A DNA stretch of 64,000 nucleotides from JBBDXS01 sp040902195 (GTDB taxonomy: Bacteria; Chloroflexota; Dehalococcoidia; DSTF01; RBG-16-68-14), in contig JBBDXS010000010.1 in the NCBI GenBank assembly GCA_040902195.1, forward strand, positions 62,001 to 126,000, in the 5' to 3' direction. Below, piece after piece: positions 16,822-24,513 of the stretch; position 1 is the stretch's first letter; each line of letters begins with the position of its first letter. The notes under the pieces were generated by a model that did not search any database, was not told the origin of the DNA, and saw nothing but the letters and a program-made list of their open reading frames with translations. The translations under genes and the position numbers were made by a program.

Positions 16822-17925
16822 CTACCCCGCCGTTGTGAGCTTGGGGGCGTGGCTGAGGGTGCGGGCTTTGCCGTTTTCGAGGACGACCATGTCCTCGATG
16901 CGGACGCCGCCCCAGCCCGTGAGGTAGATGCCCGGCTCGATGGTGAAGACCATGCCGTCGGTGAGGACGTCGTTCGACGTCTTGCCGAGGCGCGGCGCCT
17001 CGTGCACCTGAAGCCCGACACCGTGGCCCAGCCCGTGGCCGAAGTCGTCGCCGTGGCCTGCCGCATCGATGACGTTGTGCGCGAGCAGGTGCGCTTGCTC
17101 GCCGGTCATGCCCTCCTCGACAAGCTCGGTCGCGGTGAGCTGCGCGGCCAGGACAACGTCGTAGATGCGTTTGAACTGATCGTCGGGCTTGCCGAGGAAG
17201 ATCGTGCGCGTGAGATCGGAGACGTAGCCATCGATGATCACCCCCATGTCGATCACAACGCCCTCGCCGTTCTTGAGCTTGCGGTCCGTCGGCATGCAGT
17301 GCGGCATCGAACCGCGCTCGCCGGCGCCGACGAGCGTATCGAACGAGAGGCCGTCGCCGCCGTGCTCGCGGATGTACTTCTCGATCTCCCAGGCGACCTG
17401 CTTTTCTGTCCAGCCGGGCTCGACGCGCTGCGCGACCTCCGCGAACGCCTCGTCGCCGAGATCGATGGCCCTCTGGAGCGCCACGAGCTCCTCGGACTCC
17501 TTGATCACACGCAACCCCTCGACGAGATTGAGCGTCGGGACGAGCTTCGGACGCTTCGCATCGTCGAGGCCGGCGATCACTTTTCGGATCGCGCGATAGG
17601 TCTGGTGCGTGACGTGGGCGGACTCGAACGCGAGGCGCTTGCCGCCGAGGCCTTCCAGCATGGGCGGTAACCAGCCCGACATGGGGCCGACGCTCTTGTG
17701 CAAACGAAACGCCTTCGCCTGCTGCTGCGCCTGCTCGTAGTAGCGGAAGTCCGTCGCAATGATCGCGTCGTCCGGCGTCACGATGAGGTAGGCCGACGTG
17801 CCGGTGAAGCCCGAGAGGTAGCGGCGGTTCACGGGACTGGCCGTCTCCGGGCTGGCGATAAAGACCGCGTCGAGCTTGTGCTGCGCGAGCTTCTCGCGAA
17901 GACGGGCGAGGCGTTGCTTGGACAT
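16822..17925 (-). CDS. Xaa-Pro aminopeptidase/dipeptidase (M24)
   Basis: Removes N-terminal residues before proline. 367 residues: a creatinase-type N-domain (residues 1-135, FIASPETASPVNRRYLSGFTG) and a pita-bread catalytic domain with metal ligands in VVIDMG, SDLTRT, GHGLGHGVGLQVHE, FTIEPGIY and RIEDMV (D, D, H, E, E). The ATG lies 2 nt after the aroQ stop, so the pair is an operon; the aroQ-pepP pairing is common in Gram-positive and Chloroflexota genomes and often continues into efp. Confidence 0.95.
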   Translation of the reverse strand: MSKQRLARLREKLAQHKLDAVFIASPETASPVNRRYLSGFTGTSAYLIVTPDDAIIATDFRYYEQAQQQAKAFRLHKSVGPMSGWLPPMLEGLGGKRLAFESAHVTHQTYRAIRKVIAGLDDAKRPKLVPTLNLVEGLRVIKESEELVALQRAIDLGDEAFAEVAQRVEPGWTEKQVAWEIEKYIREHGGDGLSFDTLVGAGERGSMPHCMPTDRKLKNGEGVVIDMGVIIDGYVSDLTRTIFLGKPDDQFKRIYDVVLAAQLTATELVEEGMTGEQAHLLAHNVIDAAGHGDDFGHGLGHGVGLQVHEAPRLGKTSNDVLTDGMVFTIEPGIYLTGWGGVRIEDMVVLENGKARTLSHAPKLTTAG

Positions 17926-17927
17926 GG

Positions 17928-18359
17928 TTACTTGCTCTCTTGCGCGAGCGCCTCGAGCGCGGCGATGTAGCCGTACCAGCCGAGGCCGGCGATGATGCCG
18001 CGACAGACATCGGCGGTAACCGAACGCTGGCGGTAGCGCTCGCGGCCATAGATGTTGGAGATGTGCACCTCGATAGCAGGCTTGCCTACGGCGAGCAGCG
18101 CATCGCGCAGCGAGAGGCCGTAGTGCGTGAGCGCGCCGCCGTTCAGGATGATGCCGTCGGCCGAAGGGGCCTCCTGCTGGAGAAAATCGACGATCGCGCC
18201 TTCGTGGTTCGACTGAAACGTGCGCAGCTCGACGTTGAGCGCCTTCGCTCGTTCCGCGACGCGCGCCTCGATATCGGCGAGCGTCAGCGTGCCGTAGATA
18301 TCGGGTTCACGCTGGCCGAGCAGATTGAGATTCGGGCCGTTGATCAGCAGTATTCGCAT
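17928..18359 (-). CDS. aroQ: 3-dehydroquinate dehydratase, type II
   Basis: Shikimate pathway, 3-dehydroquinate to 3-dehydroshikimate. 143 residues, typical of the dodecameric type II enzyme. INGPNLNLLGQREPDIYG holds the active-site Tyr22; N73-region LNGGALTHYG and EVHISNIYGRERYR with the catalytic His follow. The usual NPGAYTH is NGGALTH here, a mild deviation near the active site. First gene of the aroQ-pepP pair. Confidence 0.95.
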   Translation of the reverse strand: MRILLINGPNLNLLGQREPDIYGTLTLADIEARVAERAKALNVELRTFQSNHEGAIVDFLQQEAPSADGIILNGGALTHYGLSLRDALLAVGKPAIEVHISNIYGRERYRQRSVTADVCRGIIAGLGWYGYIAALEALAQESK

Positions 18360-18409
18360 CGATTAGAGCGTACACGATGGGTCAGTGGCGGGTCGAGCCT
18401 CGCAAACCC

Positions 18410-18415
18410 TACAAT
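18410..18415 (+). promoter_or_regulatory. -10 box (TACAAT) for the P-domain protein gene
   Basis: Nine nt before the ATG at 18425; no Shine-Dalgarno is present, so a leaderless start is likely. Confidence 0.5.
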
Positions 18416-18424
18416 GCCATCGTT

Positions 18425-19222
18425 ATGACGAGATGGCCGCTACGCAGGCTGGCAGTCCTCGGTGCCCTGACGGTCGCGATCGGCGCGGCGCTCCTCGCTT
18501 CCGGCACGAGCCCGGCGTCTGCGGGCGTGACCTGCGCGCAGCCGGGCGTGCAGGGCAACACGTACACCCGCCTCCACGCTGCCCCCGGACTTGTCGTCCC
18601 CGACAACGACGCCGAGGGCGCCTCTTCGTGCATGACGTTCAGCTCAACCGGCGAGATCCAGGACCTCAACGTCAGCCTGATCATCGAGCACCGCTGGCCC
18701 GGCGACATCGTGGTCACGCTAACGCACGACCAGACCGGCACAACCGTCGCACTCATGGACAGGCCGGGCGTGCCGGCAACGGGCATTGGCTGCGGGGAAG
18801 ACGGCGACGACATCAACGTCATGCTCGACGACGAGGCCGCGGCGCCGGTCGAGAACGTCTGCGCGCCGGCGACGCCGACAATCGCGGGCACGTTCCGCCC
18901 CAACCAGGCGCTCTCGATGTTCGACGGAGAAGCGCTGACAGGCACCTGGACGCTCAGGATCGTCGACAGCGCCTTCCTCGATACGGGAGTGCTCCACGCC
19001 TGGTCGATGACCGTCGGTTCCGGTGGCAGCGGCGACGTCGACTGCAACGGCACCGTAAACACCATCGACGCGGGGCTCACGCTTCAGTTCGTCGCGGGCA
19101 TAATCAACACGCTGGCCTGCCGCGCGAACGCGGACACCAACCTCTCTGGCGCCATCAACTCCATCGACGTTGCGCTGATCCTCCAGAAGGTCGCCGGCCT
19201 GATCCCCTCCCTCCCCGCCTAG
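18425..19222 (+). CDS. Secreted proprotein-convertase P-domain protein with type I dockerin
   Basis: 265 residues. Signal peptide (MTRWPLRRLAVLGALTVAIG...SPASA), then a P-domain-like beta-sandwich (LNVSLIIEHRWPGDIVVTLTH; GIGCGEDGDDINVMLDDEA; LTGTWTLRIVDSAFLDTG) and a C-terminal dockerin with two canonical calcium loops, DVDCNGTVNTIDAGLTLQFVAG and DTNLSGAINSIDVALILQKVAG (parts). Asp/Asn occupy positions 1, 3, 5, 9 and 12 in both. There is no protease domain of its own. Divergent from aroQ. ATG 18425 is preferred over an upstream ATG at 18377 because of the -10 box and because the signal peptide begins there. Confidence 0.82.
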   Translation: MTRWPLRRLAVLGALTVAIGAALLASGTSPASAGVTCAQPGVQGNTYTRLHAAPGLVVPDNDAEGASSCMTFSSTGEIQDLNVSLIIEHRWPGDIVVTLTHDQTGTTVALMDRPGVPATGIGCGEDGDDINVMLDDEAAAPVENVCAPATPTIAGTFRPNQALSMFDGEALTGTWTLRIVDSAFLDTGVLHAWSMTVGSGGSGDVDCNGTVNTIDAGLTLQFVAGIINTLACRANADTNLSGAINSIDVALILQKVAGLIPSLPA

Positions 19223-19327
19223 CGCGTTCGCGCGCGGACGATCATCTGACGGTCGTCTTGACAGGACGAGGCCACGGGCATACGATGGTGGCCACGCGGG
19301 CGGCGTAAAGTTCGAGAAGGATCCTTG

Positions 19328-21001
19328 ATGAGGGGCTGGGCGCCAGTGGCGATGGTGCGGCGGGGCCTCCTGTGGACAGGCTTGGCGGCCGCGATTTCCA
19401 CTCTTCTTGTCTTCCACAGGCAAGCCGAGGCCAACCCGCTCGACGGCATCGTGAGCGCCGCTGCGGGCGAGTCGCACACATGCGCGCTCACCGCAGGTGG
19501 TGGCGTACTGTGCTGGGGCTTCAACATTTACGGTCAAGTTGGAGACGGGACAGGCGGAATGAACGCAGCGGTCGTCCGCCGAACGTCACCCGCGCAAGTG
19601 GTTGGCCTTGGTAGCGGCGCCGCTGCCATTGCCGTGGGCAGCAACCACAGTTGCGCGCTGACGACGTTCGGCGGCGCGAAGTGCTGGGGGAACAATTTCG
19701 CGGGCCAGGTAGGCGCGATAACTAGCGACAAGTGCGACTATCTCAGGATCCTTCAGAACGACGGGGGTGGCTGGCCCTGCGCGAAAACTGCGGTGGACGT
19801 CATGGGGCTCGAGAACGGCGTCACCGCTATCACTGCTGGCACGGGCCTGGAGGGGCACTCCTGCGCGGCGACCGAGTTGGGTCGCGTGAAGTGCTGGGGA
19901 GACAATTACAACGGTCAGCTCGGCGCTGGACCCTTTGGTCCGGCCAGCGTCGTTCCGCGCGAGGTATGTATCGATTACGATAGTGGCAAACAGCAATGTG
20001 CGGAGTCTCTTACGGGCGTAACCGGCGTGTCAGCTGGCGCGGCGCACACCTGTGCTCTCACTGAAGGTGGCGAGGTCTGGTGCTGGGGAAACAACACGTC
20101 CGGGCAACTCGGAATGCCCCAGGGCACGCCATGCTTTACCGACTCCCTTGGCTACAATGATTTCTGCCGAACGACGGCCGTTCCCGCCTGCGAGACCTGG
20201 GACGACGGGCAGCAGGAGTGTGCGACACGCGTCGACAACGCAGTAGCACTGACGGCGGGGGGGAGCCACACGTGCGCGCTGTTCGATCCGGGGGGCGTTC
20301 GATGCTGGGGAAACAACGAGTACGGCCAACTCGGAACGGCAACGGAAGACGCCTGCCGGGACCCGAGCCCCTGGCTGGATGAGTATTTTTCTTGCAGCTT
20401 CACTCCAGTCGAACCCACCAACCTCGCGAGTAGCGTGTCGGCCGTAGATGCGGGCCGCGCGTACACCTGCGCCCTTGTGAGCGGATCCGGCGGGATGAAG
20501 TGCTGGGGATCCAACTTCAGCGGCAGGCTCGGCATTGGAACCATGGCGATCGAAAGCACCGTTACGCCGCTGGACGTGTGCAACGTGTATGACATCGATC
20601 AAGGACGCTGCGAGCAACCTCTCTCAGACCTCATGGCGATCAGCGCCGGAGGTGAGCACACATGCGCAGTCACTGTAGCGACAGGCCTCAAGTGCTGGGG
20701 AAGTAACGGCGATGGCCAGTTGGGCAACGGCTGTTACGTGCCCAACATCCTTCGTCCGCCGATCCACCATGGCAATCCCAAGCCGGGTAATGTACTGGTT
20801 GACGAAAAGTCGCTTCGGGGCGATGCGGATCGCGACCTGTTCATCACACCTCTCGACGCCCTGGCGATCCTCCAAGTCGACGCAGGGCTGACGAACTGGC
20901 TGCGCTGTCCAAATGCCGCCGACGTCAACGGCGACGATCACGTGAACGCGCTGGATGCGGCGCTAGTACTGCAGCACGCGGCGGGGCCCTTCGAACTGTA
21001 G
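19328..21001 (+). CDS. Secreted RCC1-like seven-repeat protein with type I dockerin
   Basis: 557 residues. After a signal peptide (GLLWTGLAAAISTLLVF...AEA) there are seven RCC1-type repeats with the core SHTCAL...CWGNN..GQLG; each has a conserved Cys pair about 10-12 residues apart, which could form a disulfide in each blade. Longer inserts (30-45 residues, with extra Cys) separate some repeats. The C-terminus is a dockerin: DADRDLFITPLDALAILQVDAG and DVNGDDHVNALDAALVLQHAAG by parts. ATG at 19328 follows AGAAGG by about 8 nt. Codon GC is lower than in neighbouring housekeeping genes. Binding role only inferred. Confidence 0.82.
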   Translation: MRGWAPVAMVRRGLLWTGLAAAISTLLVFHRQAEANPLDGIVSAAAGESHTCALTAGGGVLCWGFNIYGQVGDGTGGMNAAVVRRTSPAQVVGLGSGAAAIAVGSNHSCALTTFGGAKCWGNNFAGQVGAITSDKCDYLRILQNDGGGWPCAKTAVDVMGLENGVTAITAGTGLEGHSCAATELGRVKCWGDNYNGQLGAGPFGPASVVPREVCIDYDSGKQQCAESLTGVTGVSAGAAHTCALTEGGEVWCWGNNTSGQLGMPQGTPCFTDSLGYNDFCRTTAVPACETWDDGQQECATRVDNAVALTAGGSHTCALFDPGGVRCWGNNEYGQLGTATEDACRDPSPWLDEYFSCSFTPVEPTNLASSVSAVDAGRAYTCALVSGSGGMKCWGSNFSGRLGIGTMAIESTVTPLDVCNVYDIDQGRCEQPLSDLMAISAGGEHTCAVTVATGLKCWGSNGDGQLGNGCYVPNILRPPIHHGNPKPGNVLVDEKSLRGDADRDLFITPLDALAILQVDAGLTNWLRCPNAADVNGDDHVNALDAALVLQHAAGPFEL

Positions 21002-21133
21002 GACACGGAAAGGAGGACACAGCCCAAATCTCAGGCATCGGTTGGGGCGGCCAAGCCCAGTTGGCAGTGCCTCTCGGATGAGCCACCTGCAAGGACATCA
21101 TCTATGGCCGCACACTTTAGAGTAAGGAGAAAC

Positions 21134-21403
21134 ATGATGCGTGCCAAATGGCGTGGCGTGCTGCTGATGCTGCTGGCAGCGGTTGGTCTAGTGCTACAGC
21201 TCGCGAACTTCCCGGATCACGCCAGTCTTGAGGAACAGCGAGGCGTGATCCACCCCGACGTGTTGGACACCTTGCGAACCCAGGAACAAGTGGAGGTGAT
21301 CGTCCACCTGGATGCACCACCTCTGCCCTCGCCGGGCGAGATCGTTGTTAGCGACGTCTTGAGGGACACACAACTTCGTCAGGATGCAGTCTTGTCGGAG
21401 TAG
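21134..21403 (+). pseudogene. N-terminal part of a subtilisin (signal peptide and propeptide), ended by an in-frame TAG
   Basis: 89 codons: signal peptide (MMRAKWRGVLLMLLAAVGLVLQLA) and the start of an I9-like propeptide (EEQRGVIHPDVLDTLRTQEQVEVIVHLD). It stops at TAG 21401-21403 in GTCGGAG-TAG-GATCCG. The next codons (DPADFELTYRYLVMPALAG) continue the propeptide in the same frame and lead straight into the protease at 21440. AAGGAG sits 4 nt before ATG 21134, so this is the true start of the gene. One base (for example GAG to TAG) explains the break; readthrough or a sequence error are alternatives. Confidence 0.75.
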
Positions 21404-21439
21404 GATCCGGCCGACTTCGAGCTCACGTATCGCTACCTG

Positions 21440-22954
21440 GTGATGCCAGCACTCGCTGGCCGAATGTCGAAAGGTGGCCTGGACAAGCTCGATGGCGATT
21501 CTAGAGTAGTAATCGTGTCGCCAAACAGAGAGCTACAACTTGACCTTGCCGAGAGCGGACCGCTGGTTCACGCGCCAGAAGTCCACGGCGCGGGTGTGAG
21601 CGGTAGCGGCGTCAACGTAGCCGTCATCGACACAGGTATCGATCGCCTCCATGCGGACTTGGTCGGTGACGTCATTGGTGAAGAGTGTTTCGAGTCCTGC
21701 CCGAATAACAGCGACCGCCAGTCCGGGGTGGGCTCGACTGTCCATAGCCCATTCGACTTAGATCTACCTCTGCGAAACGGCCACGGTAGCTTTGTTAGCG
21801 GCGTTATCACCTCCGCTGGTGCGGTGGCCGCGCTCGGAATTGCCCCGAGCGCCGGAATCTTTGCGTACAAGGCCGCGGGCTCTGCGGGATTTGACATTGA
21901 CGCGGTATTCGGGGCGCTGGATCACATTCTCAGCGTGACTCTTCAGCGGTACAGCGTGGGGCTGCCACCGCTGACACCCATCATCAACATGAGCTTCGGT
22001 GGTGGGTCCTACCCTGCCGGCACTTGTGCAACGGATCAGCCGCTGGTCGATGCAACCTTGGGTTACCTTCGCCTCTTTGGGGTTCTACCCATCGCTTCCT
22101 CAGGCAACGACGCGCAGAAGTCATCCATGAAGTGGCCTGCCTGCTCTACCCCAGTCGTATCGGTGGGCGCCACATACGATGCAGACGTTGGATATCAGGA
22201 CTACCACAACTCGCTCGGAAACTTTATCTGCGAGGACGTGACTAGTGCTGTCGACGGCGCCGCATGCCTCTCGAACGCCACTACAGATCTCGACATGCTC
22301 GGTCCTGGAGCGCTGACCACGGCTCCCTGGCCGGGAGGCGGTACGCTTACGGGCGCGGGTACCTCCGCAGCCGCCCCACACGTGGCAGCCGTCGCTGCAC
22401 TGATGAAGCAGGCACGACCAAACCTCACTCCGGCTCAGCTGGAGGAGCGCTTGGAGGAAACGGGAACATGGGTGGACGATGACTTGAACGACGGGAATCC
22501 AGCCAGCACACTCTGGAAGCCGCGGATAGATGCTCGGGTAGCCCTTCTCACAAATGATGCTGCCGACTACGATCAAGACGGTTGCTCGAACGGCGAAGAG
22601 TTTGGGACTAACGTGGAACTGGGAGGACAGCGCAACCCTCTCGATTTCTGGGACTTCTTCGATACTCCTTCGCCCACAAGGAACAAGCTGGTGGATCTCA
22701 ACAACGACATATTTGGGGTGGCCGGCCGCTTCGGGGCGAACGACAACGGTGGCATGGCGCCAATCAACCGGAATAGCAACCCATTAACCACACCAGCCCC
22801 GCCCGTACCAGCCTATCATCCTGCATTCGACCGCTCACCGGCAATCGGACCGAACGCGTGGAACCTAGGCCCCCCAGACGGAATAATCGATCTCTTCAAC
22901 GATATCCTCCCTGTCGCGGCCCAGTTTGGTCACACTTGTGAGGCGGCCCCGTAG
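21440..22954 (+). CDS. Subtilisin-like serine protease (S8) catalytic part with dockerin-like end
   Basis: 504 residues from a GTG that is probably internal to the original gene. The catalytic residues are D64 (AVIDTGID), H115 (NGHGSFVSG), oxyanion N223 (SSGNDA) and S309 (GAGTSAAAPHVA). The C-terminal module resembles that of the protease at 13415-15205 but is degenerate: the first loop carries an insertion (DTPSPTRNKLVDLNNDIF) and the protein ends AAP. Without the upstream 21134-21403 segment it lacks a signal peptide and most of the propeptide, so it would not be exported or folded normally. Lower GC than adjacent proB. Confidence 0.85.
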   Translation: MMPALAGRMSKGGLDKLDGDSRVVIVSPNRELQLDLAESGPLVHAPEVHGAGVSGSGVNVAVIDTGIDRLHADLVGDVIGEECFESCPNNSDRQSGVGSTVHSPFDLDLPLRNGHGSFVSGVITSAGAVAALGIAPSAGIFAYKAAGSAGFDIDAVFGALDHILSVTLQRYSVGLPPLTPIINMSFGGGSYPAGTCATDQPLVDATLGYLRLFGVLPIASSGNDAQKSSMKWPACSTPVVSVGATYDADVGYQDYHNSLGNFICEDVTSAVDGAACLSNATTDLDMLGPGALTTAPWPGGGTLTGAGTSAAAPHVAAVAALMKQARPNLTPAQLEERLEETGTWVDDDLNDGNPASTLWKPRIDARVALLTNDAADYDQDGCSNGEEFGTNVELGGQRNPLDFWDFFDTPSPTRNKLVDLNNDIFGVAGRFGANDNGGMAPINRNSNPLTTPAPPVPAYHPAFDRSPAIGPNAWNLGPPDGIIDLFNDILPVAAQFGHTCEAAP

Positions 22955-22975
22955 ACGCACGAGGGCAATGAAACC

Positions 22976-23010
22976 GCAAGCAAGCCGGGCATGTTGTCCG
23001 GCTTGCTTGC
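22976..23010. terminator. Hairpin after the subtilisin gene
   Basis: 13-bp perfect stem GCAAGCAAGCCGG / CCGGCTTGCTTGC with a 9-nt loop, 22 bp after the stop codon and before the proB promoter. Followed by TTCG rather than a T-run. Confidence 0.7.
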
Positions 23011-23037
23011 TTCGCTGGCCGGAATCGAACGCGCCGC

Positions 23038-23043
23038 TATACT
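23038..23043 (+). promoter_or_regulatory. -10 box (TATACT) for proB, leaderless
   Basis: Seven nt before ATG 23051; no Shine-Dalgarno. It decides the proB start. Confidence 0.6.
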
Positions 23044-23050
23044 GCGCTCG

Positions 23051-24232
23051 ATGGTAGAGAAGAAGCGCGCCAGCGTGTCGCGTAAGACGACGCCGTCCCG
23101 CTCGAAGCCGCGCGTACGGCGGCCTTATCGACGCGTCGTTGCGAAGCTGGGAACAAGCCTGCTGACGGCCGGGAGCGACCGCCTCGACGAGGAGGCGATG
23201 GCGGCGCTCGTCGCGCAGGTGGCCGCGCTGCGCAAGGACGGCGTCGAGATCGTGGTCGTGTCGTCCGGAGCGATCGCGGCGGGGCGGCATCGATTGGCGC
23301 AGAAGGAAGACCGGCGCGATATTCCGTTCCGGCAGGTGCTGGCGTCCGTCGGACAGAGCCACCTGATGCACACCTACGACCGCCTGTTTGGCGACCACGA
23401 TCTCGTCGCGGGGCAGGCGCTCGTCACGCGGCGCGACCTGGCGGACAGGCTCGGCTACCTGAACGCGCGGAACACGCTGCTCGCGCTGCTCGAGCTGGGC
23501 GCCGTGCCGATCGTGAACGAGAACGACGTCGTCGCGGTGGAGGAGATCGAAGGCACGCAGATCGGCGACAACGACAACCTGTCGGCGCTCGTGGCAAACC
23601 TTATCGATGCGGACCTGCTGGCGATCCTCACCGACACCGGCGGGCTGCACACGGCGGACCCTCGCCGCGACCCCGACGCGGAGCTCATCGCCGTCGTCGA
23701 GCGCATCACGCCGGAGATCGAAGCGCTCGCGGACGACTCGGCGACGCAGCACGGCGTCGGCGGGATGATCACGAAGCTGCAGGCCGCGAAGCTGGCCATC
23801 GCCGGGGGCGCGGACGTCATCATCGCGAGCGGGCACGAGCCGGACGCGCTGCGACGCCTCGTCGGCGGCGAGGCGCTCGGGACGCTGTTCCCGGCCGCCG
23901 CAGACCGGGTCGAGAGCAGGAAGCGCTGGATGCTGGCGGGGCTGAAGGCGCGCGGACGCATCGTCGTCGACGACGGCGCGGCGAAAGCGGTGCTCTCGCA
24001 GGGGCGGAGCTTGCTGCCGGCGGGCGTGCGAGACGTGCAGGGGCCGTTCGAGCGCGGCGACACGGTGCCGATCTTCAGCGAGGACGGACGTCGCATCGCG
24101 ATCGGCGTGACGAACTACGGACACGAGGACGCGGCAAAGATCCGCGGCGTGCGTTCGAACAAGATCGAAGAAGTGCTCGGCTACCAGTACGGCTCGGAGC
24201 TGGTGCATCGGAACAACCTGGTGTTGCTCTGA
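23051..24232 (+). CDS. proB: Glutamate 5-kinase
   Basis: First step of proline synthesis, ATP-dependent phosphorylation of glutamate. 393 residues: a basic N-terminal extension of about 28 residues, the amino-acid kinase domain (VVAKLGTSLLT; VVSSGAIAAG; QALVTRRD; IVNENDVVAVEEI; DNDNLSALVANLIDADLLAILTDTGGL), then a PUA domain (about 300-393, GRIVVDDGAAKAVL). The longer frame to 22991 runs into the terminator hairpin, so ATG 23051 with its -10 box is preferred. proA is 11 kb away at 35172 rather than adjacent. Confidence 0.95.
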   Translation: MVEKKRASVSRKTTPSRSKPRVRRPYRRVVAKLGTSLLTAGSDRLDEEAMAALVAQVAALRKDGVEIVVVSSGAIAAGRHRLAQKEDRRDIPFRQVLASVGQSHLMHTYDRLFGDHDLVAGQALVTRRDLADRLGYLNARNTLLALLELGAVPIVNENDVVAVEEIEGTQIGDNDNLSALVANLIDADLLAILTDTGGLHTADPRRDPDAELIAVVERITPEIEALADDSATQHGVGGMITKLQAAKLAIAGGADVIIASGHEPDALRRLVGGEALGTLFPAAADRVESRKRWMLAGLKARGRIVVDDGAAKAVLSQGRSLLPAGVRDVQGPFERGDTVPIFSEDGRRIAIGVTNYGHEDAAKIRGVRSNKIEEVLGYQYGSELVHRNNLVLL

Positions 24233-24507
24233 TGCGCTGGCTGAGGGACTTCTTCTACGACAAGGACCCTATCGTAAAGGTGGCGGCGGGGCTGAGCGAG
24301 CCGGAGGCGCTGATGTATCGCGAGCTGCTCGAGAACAACGGCGTCGCCGCGATGGTGAAGAACATGAACGCCCTCTCGGTCACGCGCGAGTTCGGCTCGA
24401 TGCCCGGCGACTTCGACATCCTGGTCAAGCAAAGCGACGTCGAACGCGCGCGGGAGGTCCTGCGGGCACGCATCGGGCCAGGGAATCTAGTAGACGACGA
24501 GGGCTGA
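24232..24507 (+). CDS. DUF2007-like small protein
   Basis: 91 residues. VKVAAGLSEPEALMYRELLENNGVAAMVKN and DFDILVKQSDVERAREVLRA are the pattern of DUF2007/putative signal-transducing proteins, an alpha-beta-beta-alpha fold of unknown role. The ATG overlaps the proB TGA by one base, so it is translated with proB. It ends 6 bp before the convergent glycosyltransferase gene. Confidence 0.8.
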   Translation: MRWLRDFFYDKDPIVKVAAGLSEPEALMYRELLENNGVAAMVKNMNALSVTREFGSMPGDFDILVKQSDVERAREVLRARIGPGNLVDDEG

Positions 24508-24513
24508 TTTGCG

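Noticed and set aside
16822..18049. Long minus-strand frame that continues through pepP into 16316-16810
   Set aside because: Only its last 164 codons look like a protein (signal peptide onward); the part over pepP is a shadow.
22865..24208. 447-codon minus-strand frame opposite proB
   Set aside because: Antisense shadow; proB motifs on the plus strand are complete.
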